Shown: piece by piece, positions 1-9,410 of the stretch
Numbering within the stretch: position 1 is the stretch's first letter
Layout: each line of letters starts with the position of its first letter
Made by a program: the position numbers and the translations under genes
Assembly (NCBI GenBank): GCA_032207245.1
Contig: CM063507.1
Location: 90,240,305 to 90,304,304 of the forward strand
Reading direction: 5' to 3'
From: Pardosa pseudoannulata
Taxonomy: Eukaryota; Arthropoda; Arachnida; Araneae; Lycosidae
Length of the DNA: 64,000 nt
Notes under the pieces: generated by a model
What the model saw: only the letters and a program-made list of their open reading frames with translations
The model's database searches: none
Told to the model about the DNA's origin: nothing

Positions 1-3000
1 TGCATTTTTATCTTTAATATAAATATATATTTTTCTCCTTTAAAGCCACGATTTTAGGTTGTGTTAGTTAAAAGGGCACGCCGGACCAAGCGTATTATTA
101 AGTCGGGCTATCACGAACCGTTCCAGTAACGAAGATGTACGGGAATAATTTCAAAATATTTCCGACGACATTGTCCCCACCCCATCCCTTAACACCACCA
201 CTACCGACTCCCACCATTCTGTTGATATTTGCATTTTTATCTTTAATATAAATATATATTTTTCTCATTTAAAGCCACGATTTTAGGTTGTGTTAGTTAA
301 AATGGCACGCCGGACTTTAAATTTCCCATCACCCATCACGAACCGTCAGTAACGAAGTTTAATATTTCACATTCCATATTTAAAAGACTTTTCTGATGAA
401 ACATATCCATGTTAAACACCAATCTATCCACTGAGCCACTGTGTTTGCATTTTTATCTTTATTAAATATATTTTTCTCATATAAAACATTTACGACCAGT
501 TTTAAAAAAACAATTCAGTGAAAATTTGAGCGTTTTAGTATATAATCCTTTTCTATTCAAAAAGGAGTTCACAAGTATCTTCAGTAAGAGTCGCGGTACG
601 CTTAATTATTATAAAATATGACCGGCTTTAGTAAGCCATTGTAATAGATGGCACCATCACTTCGATTAGCAGCACTCACCACGTTATTGAATGGACATTT
701 TTTTAATGTAATATATATTTCCCTTTAAAGAAATAATATTTATCATTTTTAAAAAAGATGTAATGTCAAAAAGAGGATATTTCGGCCCCAAGCGTTTTTC
801 GGGCTTTTTCCAGTAACGAAGATGTACGGGAATAATTTCAAAATATTTCCGACGACATTGTCCCCACCCCATCCAAAGAAAAAAGGACTCCCACCATTCT
901 GTGATATTTGCATTTTTATCTAAGATAAAATATTTTTTTTAAGCCCATTATTTTTAGTATAAAACGCATTTACTTTGGAATTAAAAGAAAAGCAAAAGCA
1001 TCTTTTTCCCATCACGAACCGTAACGAAGATGTACGGGAATAATTTCAAAATATTACATTGTCCACCATTACACCCCACTAGACTCCCACCATTCTGTGG
1101 ATATAATCTTAAAAGAAATTTAAATAAAAGTATTTATTAAGGCCAGCTCAACATAGTTCTTAAGTCACCATTTAATCGGCACCAGAACGATGACCAGATG
1201 AGGGATGTTCAATATCTCCGACGACAGTCCACCCCATCCCATTAACACCACCAGACCGACTCCCACCCTCAATCATTTTTATCTTTAAAAACGATATTTT
1301 TCTCCGCCACGATATTTAGAAGGCATATTAAGCACATAAGCTTTCCCATCACGAACACTAAAAGATTATTCTAACGACTCCATCAAATACATTCCTGACT
1401 AAGACCCATCCTTAATCACCAAACGAGTAACGGTCCACTCACCATCGGCTCCCATCACGACCCCCAGACAACTGAAGACGCATTTAATATTTCCCCTTAA
1501 AGCCACGATTTAGTTTTAATGGGAGCAGACCTAAAGCGTCCCCTCTTTGCTATCACAAAGAAACGAAAGAGGTTCTAAATAATAATTTTCGAAAATATAT
1601 TTTCTCTAACGACCACCACAGCCTCCACATTCAATACAGCAGGAAAATAACGTCACTTTATAAAAGCAACTCTTTTGAAGGAGTGGAGTTAAAACGGGAA
1701 AAGCGACATAAATACGTTTCCATCTCGAGTCACGCCAACGAGATTCCCTAATAACACCACATCTACCCATTCGTCTAAAAGAACACCTGCAAAGACTCCC
1801 ATTCTGATTATTTATCTTTAAACATATATTTTATACCCTTTTAAAGCCCAAACGCTTGTGACAAGCGTATAAAAAAAGGGCTTCCCACACGAAGTTTATT
1901 GTACGGGAATTTCCAAAAAACAAAGTCCGCTCCCAGAAAACCGCAGATGCATCCCAATCAAAATATTTCCAGAGACATATAAAAGATTTGCTCCAGACAA
2001 AAAACAGCCACCATTCTGTGAAATTAGCACCACGCCTACTAATATAAATTCTCACGGGAAGCTTCACGCCGATTAGTGTATTAAAAACAAACCAACAACC
2101 TGGAATAAAATTCTGACAATTTTTTCCCAACACGATAGTTTCCAGTAGTAGAAACATACGGCAATAAAAAGATTCCGTCAGAAGTAAAGACGCATGTACT
2201 CCCACACTAAGGAAACCCCGGCCCTAAACATAGAACAGATCCTCACAGACCTTCTTACTCCACCACTTTCAGTAATTGCATTTTATCTTTTTAAATATAT
2301 ATTTCTCCGAACCACTCAGGAGGGTGTTGTTAGTTTAAAAGGGCACGCCGGAGCAAGCGTATTATTAAGTCGGGCTTTTTTCCCATCACGAACCGTTCCA
2401 GTAACCAAGATGTACGGGAATAATTCAAAATATTTCGACATTGTACCCATCCTTAACACCACCACTCCGACTCCCACCATTCTTGGATATTTGCATTTTA
2501 TCTTAATAATATAAATATATATTTTCTCTCTTTAAAGCCACGATTTTAGGTTTGTAGTAAATGGTTGACCTAATACAGTATTATATGTCGGTCCATCTCA
2601 AATCGAACCGTTCCTACCTGGAGAACGAATATGTACTTTGAAAATTCACACATCGAAATTGCCCACCACTAGGCCCATCCCTTATTATCGCCACTAATTA
2701 CCAACCTCCACCTGAGTTCTGATATCGTTTTACGCGGACGATTTTTCATCACTAGCGCCACGAAGGGAGTTAGAGAGGAAAAGCGCAGCCCAGCCGGACT
2801 CTCTACAAGCCGTACGGCAAACGGTTACTGCCTCACCCAAAAAACGAAGTTCCCAAACGAAAAAATGAAAATTTCCGACCATCAAAATCCCACCCCACCA
2901 AAACTCTCTAAAATACCTCCCACCGACGCAATTTGCATAACAGCACATATTTAGTATTTCGCACCATAAACCTAGTTAATGCTGGCAGGCTGTGGGTTGT

Positions 3001-4140
3001 GTAGCATTAAAATGTGGTACCCATCACGAAAGTTCTATTACGAACGATAGAATGTACGGGAATAACAAAATATTTCACGCCCCTTCCCATTCATCCCTTA
3101 AAACCACCACTACCCACTCTCCCTCTAACACATTTTATCTTTACATATAAAATAGCAAAAGCCACTGTTAGTTGGTTGAATAGGACAAAATTATTAATTG
3201 GCGCGACCACCATCACGCCCCAAGTCTATTCAGCAAAAACGGGAAAATTTCCGACGACACACTGTCACCCAGCCATCCTTAACACCACCACTACCGACTC
3301 CAACCATTCTGTTGATATTTGCATTTTTATCTTTAATATAAATATATATTTTTTCCTTGAAAACCACGATTGGTATAAAAGAAGCCACAGTCTTAAGCGA
3401 ACAACACGCTATAAAACGAAGTAGAGTGGAAAAACCCAAACATTATTCCAACAACATTTCCACTCACAGTCCACTACACCACCATTAACACACCCAGACT
3501 CCCAATCTGTTGATATTTGCATTTTATCTTTAAAAAAAAATATATTTTAAGCCACTGTTTAAAGGCACGAGGCAGCGCATTAGCAAAATCGGCAACTGCG
3601 AGAACCGAATAACGCTTCCATCGAAGTCATTCGTAAGAGTCAATTCACGGAATATTTAAATAAAGAGGACTGGTCCCCCTCCACACACCATCTTTACAAA
3701 TACCTTAACATATATTACTCTTTATCGATAGTTTGTTAAAAATATTTCCCTTTCTACCTGCACAGGTTTATACAAGGAGCCAGCTAACGCGTGTGTGGAA
3801 CCATAATTAAACACGACATGTTCAGGTGCGAATTACAAAGCTCTTTCACTTCAACAACCATCACCAGAAGCACGATCAATCTGGCAAACATAACTTTTAA
3901 CAAGACTCTCCAGCAAGAGCGACAGTATGACCTGGCTCAGGGACAATTCTATTAACATCATGTCCCCCATACGAACCGCCACGATGCAATTTTGAAAGAT
4001 ATTTCTCTTTCACATTGTCCCCACCCCATCCCTTAACACCACCACTACCGACTCCCACCATTCTGTTGATATTTGCATTTTTATCATTAATATATTATTA
4101 TTTTTTTTTTTCTTTTTCTATATTTATTTTTCTCATCATA
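1..4140. repeat. degenerate satellite array, unit about 229 bp
   Basis: A recognisable unit recurs with landmarks such as GCATTTTTATCTTTAATATA (1, 231, 3333 and diverged copies), TGTACGGGAATAA (about 137, 823, 1031, 2410, 3053) and CCACCATTCTG. The first two units are almost identical and spaced about 229 bp. Between the good copies, at about 410-2190 and 2560-4010, units are shortened, scrambled and indel-laden, yet keep short landmark words. No reading frame is shared between units, so the many short ORFs here are chance. The array continues beyond the left edge and ends where the Polinton-like block begins. I cannot tell biological decay from poor consensus in a long tandem array. Confidence 0.75.
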
Positions 4141-4368
4141 AGTTCCCGATTTTACCTTGTTTTTTGTTTTATGTACTATGTTATGTATTTTTCCTCAATA
4201 AAAGGATTCTTTTGTTTTTTTCCATCTGCCATTTCGGGCTTTCCCGTCACCCCTCCATGTGCCTTCTGGCCCCCTCCATATGCTGCTCTCGGTTGACCTT
4301 TGTAATTTCCATGCGTTCTGAGGGTCTGCAGCCAAACATTTCGTGTCTGGAGGGTCTGCATCAAAAAA

Positions 4369-4787
4369 CCGATGCGGTTTGACGTTTTAGTATCATAATC
4401 CTGATTAAGAAGTGTTTCTATAATAGCTCTGTATGGGTACGTATTATTACTGGAGGAAACAAGTCTTTCGTTTAAACTTAAATCCACTTGAGTAAACAGG
4501 GAATGTAAAAAGAGATTTACAGGTCCTATTTTACTTTCAGTTGTAAATGTTTTACCATCACTTTTTAAAATTCTTGCTTTAACATACAGCTGAGTCTGTG
4601 ACAAATCAAGATATTCGTCTCCACTTCCAGAAATATTGAATTCCACAGGACTTCCATCAGATACATTAGTAAGAGGGTGAAATTCAACCCATTGTCCTCT
4701 CTCAATCACAGTTTGAGTGGGAGGTAAAGAAAATAATTCTAGTTCGGATTTTGCGCATTCTGGAGAATCTTTCAAAGGGAAGGCCAT
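4369..4787 (-). pseudogene. Polinton/adintovirus-like capsid-type protein, 3'-truncated
   Basis: The frame opens at 4787 and reads as a conserved N-terminal region with words such as SELELFSLPPTQT and ERGQWVEFHPL, then a beta-rich stretch. This matches my memory of the metazoan family named after C. elegans F54H12.2, found in Polinton/adintovirus-like elements where a jelly-roll major capsid role is proposed. The role is established knowledge at best and was not tested here. Resemblance stops near 4369. The open frame continues to 4176, but that tail is unlike the family and is probably read-through into flanking DNA. About 140 residues of a much longer protein remain, so it is a fragment. 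The neighbouring small basic ORF ends 2 bp upstream, as expected for a compact viral-type gene block. Confidence 0.5.
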
Positions 4788-4789
4788 TT

Positions 4790-5210
4790 TTAAGTATCAA
4801 AAATATCACGTCCTTTCACTTCCCTGATTTTAGATGAAATGAAGCGTTTGAAATTCCTGCGCTTCCTTTTACGCTTTCCTTGACCAATCATTTCATCTGC
4901 TTTCTGAACAGCTTTTCGCGCCAATTTCTTTCCAGATTATTTTGCTCTTGTTTTGAAAGATGTTTTGAAATTTTGTCCCGATAGTAAGTTATTTTCAACT
5001 AAAGTTCCTGTCCGTAAGGCTTCTTTTCCAACTGTTTTTGCACCGCTAATCAACATTGGCAATGCGCTTCGAAAGAGTTTGGCAAAAAAATCCCCCTATT
5101 CCACGCCCTCTCTGCAAAACAACTCCTCTGAAGTAAGGCAAACCATTTCCAATTTGTCTTGTGTAATTATCTTCATACTTTTTCGTACAGCACGAATAAG
5201 GTACCAACAT
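4790..5210 (-). pseudogene. small basic, Gly/Arg-rich virion-type protein (pX/pVI-like?), broken
   Basis: Reading the minus strand gives a short protein with a Gly/Arg-rich motif followed by an amphipathic Phe/Leu segment (about 5040-5110) and a Lys/Arg-rich C-terminus ending at a stop at 4790-4792. This composition resembles the small core or membrane-active proteins of adenovirus-like and Polinton elements; that assignment is inference. Two breaks are visible: a 7-base homopolymer at 5084-5090 shifts the frame inside the glycine-rich motif, and an in-frame stop lies at 4937-4939. No convincing start codon is left. Order and orientation match the flanking capsid-like and 240-aa ORFs. Confidence 0.4.
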
Positions 5211-5275
5211 TTTGCTAATCCTTTCTTCTTGTAAGCAAAATGAAAAATGATGTAGCTTTAAGTAGTAAGTCTCTT

Positions 5276-5998
5276 TTATATAATTTGTCTCAGACTAAAA
5301 TGTAATATAACGAAAACTTTACCTCTTTCAAAAGGTATCAAATTTCCAGTGTGGAGTCTTATATCAATATGAATAGTTTGAAAGTGCTGCCTTATGGCAG
5401 GTAGATAAAATAGTCTTGGGTAATGAGTGTTTATAATTTCCCCATCATTTCCTTCTACTGTTACAATTTTTAGTAGAGGAGCTTGCACATCTCCTACTAT
5501 TTGAGGTTCTACGAGATCACAGTAAACATACATGACAGGAAAAGTAGCTTTTGGATCGGCTACAAAGGGACTTTGTTGAAATCCTGTATATTCTCCGGGT
5601 TCAAAACCTAAAATATCTGCTAAGCCTTCGTGAAGAACAACTTTTGATTTTTCATTTGCCTTGATTTTCACTCTTTTCGTAACAGGATGGTAAAGAAATT
5701 CAATCTTATTTTTGTGGGATGCTATAGTCATACCTTTGATGAGGTCGGGTATTGTTTCATAACAGCCTGGAGGGACCCTTCTACCTTCCAACTTTCCGTC
5801 GCCCAAATCAAAACCAAATAAATTATTATCACTTCGTACATTATACCAGGTATGGGGATATATAAAATCTACAAGAGCCATTTCCCATTCTCCGCTTAAA
5901 TTGATTGGACTGGGAAGTTGAGTTGTAAATTGCGAAATTTTATTATTAGGGAAAAAACTTAGAGAGCTATCACTGATCAACGTCACATAGAACGACAT
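5276..5998 (-). CDS. Polinton/adintovirus-like structural protein candidate, 240 aa, intact frame
   Basis: This is the only unbroken ORF of the virus-like block. It begins MSFYVTLISDSSLSFFPNN and has a Trp/Gly-rich region (GEWEMALVDFIYPHTW) typical of a protein family that accompanies F54H12.2-like capsid genes in arthropod and cnidarian Polinton-like elements. A minor-capsid or penton-like role is plausible but unproven. There is no signal peptide and no membrane helix, and the predicted make-up is beta-rich, with many isolated strands separated by Gly/Pro. The ATG at 5996-5998 is taken as the start because the family-like N-terminus begins there. It lies between the chromodomain integrase upstream and the small basic ORF downstream, all on one strand. 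Confidence 0.5.
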   Translation of the reverse strand: MSFYVTLISDSSLSFFPNNKISQFTTQLPSPINLSGEWEMALVDFIYPHTWYNVRSDNNLFGFDLGDGKLEGRRVPPGCYETIPDLIKGMTIASHKNKIEFLYHPVTKRVKIKANEKSKVVLHEGLADILGFEPGEYTGFQQSPFVADPKATFPVMYVYCDLVEPQIVGDVQAPLLKIVTVEGNDGEIINTHYPRLFYLPAIRQHFQTIHIDIRLHTGNLIPFERGKVFVILHFSLRQII

Positions 5999-6035
5999 GT
6001 TTCTGACTGGAATGTAAGTTCAAAATTTTTCTTTT

Positions 6036-7086
6036 TTATATATGTTTTACATCAGTTACCCAAGCATTAAATTTTTCCGGATAACCTTGAAACTGAACAA
6101 AATATTCTGTTTTCCCTCTTCTTTTACGTGTTTTTAATATTTTATCGACTGGATAATATCCCGAATCTGTTATTTTTTGAAGTTCTTGTTTATAAAATGT
6201 ACCTTTAATCGTTTCTCCCGCTAAGTCTTTTAGTTTATATACAACAGGATTTCTAGGAATAACTTTTTCAATGGTAAATATTTCTCTCGTCCAATTTTGT
6301 TCATATCCCTTTTCAAAATGCATTTTGAATTTGCTAATACGTACTGTATCACCCACTTTCAAATCTTTTTCAGATACTCGTATTTGTTGTTGATTTCCAT
6401 ATAAAGTTTCCCATATTTGTCCCTGGTTTTCTTTTGTAACCGATACAGGTTCTGTTTTAATACTCCTATGCCAAGTGTAGTTATAACTTTTCACTAATTT
6501 ATCTAAAATATCAATGTAACGCTGTGTATTCATTTCCGTGAAATATTTAAACATTTTTGTTTTAAGAGTACGATTAAATCTCTCAACGATAGAAGCTTTC
6601 GTAGCATTATGAGTTGTGAAAAAATGATTTTTTCTTCTTTTTTAAAAAGTTTTGGAAAATTTTGTTCGTAAACTCTTTTCTAGCATCTGTCTATAAAGAT
6701 TCTGGAATTCGATCTGAAAATACTCTTTCAAAAGCTGATACGAGGGAATTGGATTTTTTATCTTTTATAGGTACTGCCCATGCATACTTTGATAAAACAT
6801 CAATGCAGGTAAGTAAATACTTATAACCGTCATTATAAGACGCTATGGATTGCATGTCTACTAAATCAGCCTGAAATTGCTCGTTTAAACCTCCTACAAT
6901 AACCCTATTTCTTAGGAATTTATGTCTTAAAGGTTTGTGAAGAGTGTAAGAATCTTTTGTTTGCAACCACTTTCTTATATCCCGTGTTTTTACGCGTCCT
7001 TGTAAAGCACGATGCAAGGCATTGATACCCCCAAAACTAGCAGGTAATTCAGGATCCCGATACATCTGAGGAAGAACCGTTTCCAT
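6036..7086 (-). pseudogene. Retroviral-type integrase with C-terminal chromodomain (Polinton-like), frameshifted
   Basis: The protein joins DNA ends of the element to host DNA. The N-terminal part (7086-6691) carries the first catalytic Asp in the motif QADLVDMQSI, followed by the typical CIDVLSKYAWAVPIK region. The second Asp codon is at 6685-6687 and the catalytic Glu codon at 6582-6584, inside VERFN. They lie in different frames, so the core is broken by at least two indels between about 6710 and 6600. The C-terminal ORF (6554-6036) contains an SH3-like segment (LKVGDTVRISK) and ends in a chromodomain (about 6160-6036: GYYPVDKILKTR, EYFVQFQGYP) that normally binds modified histone tails. 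The integrase plus chromodomain architecture is shared by Polintons and some gypsy elements; the capsid-like neighbours favour a Polinton. Confidence 0.75.
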
Positions 7087-7356
7087 TACAGAACTGATTG
7101 TGTCCCATCTGAATGCTACTATTCATAATGAGTAAAGAATAAGTCAATACTCTATTTATATCACCTCTTTTTTTCCTGTAAAATAAATAGAATCAAAATA
7201 CGAAAATAAAATAACACAGAATAAGGACTCTAAAAAATATATATAACACAATACTATTTTATTAAATGCATAGTGTACAGAATACCTTGTAGTACAAATC
7301 ATTTTACAAATATTCAGAGAGTAGTACTCAGACTAAAAATAAGAGTCTTACATTTC
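7087..7356. other. intergenic gap in the virus-like block
   Basis: AT-rich DNA between the integrase and PC4-like ORFs; no ORF, repeat or RNA gene seen. Confidence 0.5.
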
Positions 7357-8222
7357 TCAAGAAAAATCCCTATGAATAAAATTAGCATCTTCATAATATT
7401 CAAAAGCCTCAGGAGTTTGTGTTAAATCACGTAATAAATCTGCTAATCGAATTTCACTCAGAATTTTTTTTGTGATATATGATGCAGGTATTGATAACGC
7501 CAAAAAGTCCTTTTTCCCCCCATATCCTACCATGAAACATACAAGCAATATCCCGCACTTTTACAGCAAAGGCTAAAGAATCGAAAGTCTCCACTCTGTT
7601 GGCCCACAGTTCTTCGGCCAATACTCGGGGTTTTTTTAAACATCCATATTCTTTTAAGCAATCATACAATGTATCTTTAAGCAGTTCAAGTAGACATTGT
7701 GTACCAGCACTTACATCGAAAGAATCTGGTAAGGATTCTTCAATAATACCCTCATGAAACTCTGTATAGGCACTTAAAAAATCCATAGAATCATAAACAT
7801 GATTAAGGACACTAGCAACAATATCATTATAATTTTGTGTCATTTCAGACCAATGCTGATTAGTAATTGTAATTTGCTTTGTCACCGTATCTCCGTTCTT
7901 TAGCATTTTGAATCTAGTGAAAGTAAAGTTTTCAAAGTCCGTAGAATCTATTTTAATCTCTCTTTCGGGCAACAGAATGCTATTACCTAAATGTTTCAGA
8001 TCCAGGACACATTTCGGTATACAACCTGGTTTCATCAGATACTCGATCCATGCAGGATACAGTGTAACTCCCTCTTTCGTTGGATAGAAACTCTCTCCAT
8101 ATTTCTTAAGCCGTCTGATGTGGACAAACGCCTCTCCTCGAAATGTTGTTGCATACACGAAAATGTTATTTCCAATATGGAACATGTCGTCAGGAATTTC
8201 ACCTCTAAATAATCCACCCTAA
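7357..8222 (-). pseudogene. PC4-like single-stranded DNA-binding protein of the virus-like block, frameshifted
   Basis: The N-terminal 60 residues (8212-8035) follow the PC4/p15 coactivator core pattern: a beta-strand pair FVYATTFRGEAFVHIRRLKK, then YPTKEGVTLYPAWIEYL, matching the PC4 lysine-glycine 'KKGISL' loop and final helix. PC4-fold domains bind ssDNA, so a role in replication or late transcription of the element is reasonable. The remaining 200 residues are unrecognised. A T6/C6 homopolymer stretch at about 7509-7521 shifts the frame; the last 40 codons continue to the stop at 7357. Coding resemblance continues upstream of the ATG at 8183-8185 to 8222, where the minus strand shows a polypyrimidine tract and AG, so an intron acceptor or simple loss of the true start is possible. 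Confidence 0.5.
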
Positions 8223-8271
8223 GAAAAAACGAAAATAACAAGAAAAAAAAATCAATCAAATGATAATTAAA

Positions 8272-8472
8272 AGCTGTCTTCAGAGAGGACCTAGACGCAA
8301 CAACAGCTGACTTAGTGTATGGACGGAGTCTTCGACTTCCGGGAGAGTTCTTCGTTCCAACTCCTGTAGACGCATCTCCCCAGCAACTCATCGAGGATTT
8401 AAAATCCCATTTTGCGACAGTGCGTCCCACACCAACATCCTGCCACGGACAGAGATAGGTTTTTGTCCATCC
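8272..8472 (+). pseudogene. Ty3/gypsy integrase C-terminal region, left half (split by copia)
   Basis: The plus strand reads as a spider-type gypsy integrase C-terminal region: FREDLDATTADLVYGRSLRL, then PGEFFVPTPVDASPQQL. One in-frame TAG is present at about 8455-8457. The reading resumes in the same phase at 14323, after the copia element, where the family's HVFVRHD segment follows. The gypsy copy is therefore older than the copia insertion. It is truncated on its 5' side near 8272, next to the Polinton-like block. Confidence 0.75.
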
Positions 8473-8818
8473 TGTTACTTCCTTGAGATAGTAACTCTAA
8501 TATGTTTAACTCATATTCAAGGGAAAATAAAAATGGCTCGATATGACAATCACGGCTAAAAGTATATAACTGAATTTAATTACTACTAACATAAAACATA
8601 AGGAAACGAAACAAATAGAACTTAAATCAACTTATAAAAAAAAACCCAACGAGCCAGCCATGAGACAAAAATAAAACTACCTCCACGATACAGTCGAAAA
8701 AGCCACCTACTCGGCTAAGCAAACAAAACACGGTATTTATACAAAATACGAATTTCCCGGAATGACGCTTCGGGGAAGAGATACTGCAAAGAGATAAGAT
8801 TTAACCATGGGTCTAACA
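8473..8818 (-). repeat. copia LTR (3' LTR in element sense)
   Basis: 346 bp, closely matching 13965-14322. It starts TGTTACTTCC and ends TCTAACA on the plus strand. The other LTR carries about 14 extra bases after GATATGACA (around 14040) and scattered substitutions, so the LTRs have had time to diverge. Confidence 0.92.
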
Positions 8819-8821
8819 ATG

Positions 8822-8839
8822 CCCCCCTCTTATCTTCTT
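8822..8839 (-). other. copia polypurine tract
   Basis: On the minus strand this reads AAGAAGATAAGAGGGGGG, three bases from the 3' LTR. It would be the RNase H-resistant primer for plus-strand DNA synthesis. Confidence 0.85.
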
Positions 8840-9410
8840 GGAGTATTTATTAAACAATGCTCATGGATGGTTCTTACAATTTAAGCACATGTGATACATA
8901 TCAACACAATATTATACATTCAATTGATTGCCTGGAACACTTATCAACTTAACACTTACATAAACATTCTAGCTTTAAAATGACTATAGAAGTTTCTTTT
9001 TTTTCATATACGGTATTCAATACATAACATTTAAATTGAACATCCTTATTTTGTATATAACAACTTAGCCTATAGAATTACTAAAGAAATATATAAAAAA
9101 AACTTTCTACACTGGATTTTCAGTTGTTTTAGTTACAGATTACTTAGATATCAACATAGACATTCAACTTTCATACAACACATACTGGGGCCCCAGACAT
9201 ACAACTATCATGCCATCAGATGAACTAGATAACAGTTTATACTATGTTAATAAACAATTTCAATACACTAAGTATACAAACATATAGGCTTATTACAAAA
9301 ATTCTTATAATAAAATATGGTCTATAAACTTTTTAAGATCAAATTTGGTGAGAGGTTTAGTAAATGCGTCAGCTAACATATAAATAGTAACATATAAATA
9401 GTAATTCAAA
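8840..9410. other. copia 3' untranslated region
   Basis: AT-rich DNA between the decayed end of RNase H and the polypurine tract. No frame is recognised. A short duplicated CATATAAATAGTAA block lies at 9377-9408 and again near 9436. Confidence 0.5.

Noticed and set aside
684..3439. ORFs inside the left satellite (e.g. 1831-2205, 2194-2514, 3014-3424)
   Set aside because: They lie in degenerate tandem repeats, are not shared between units and have no family resemblance.
4176..4368. C-terminal part of the 203-codon capsid-like ORF
   Set aside because: Family resemblance ends near 4369; the rest is Gly/Lys-rich read-through into flanking DNA.
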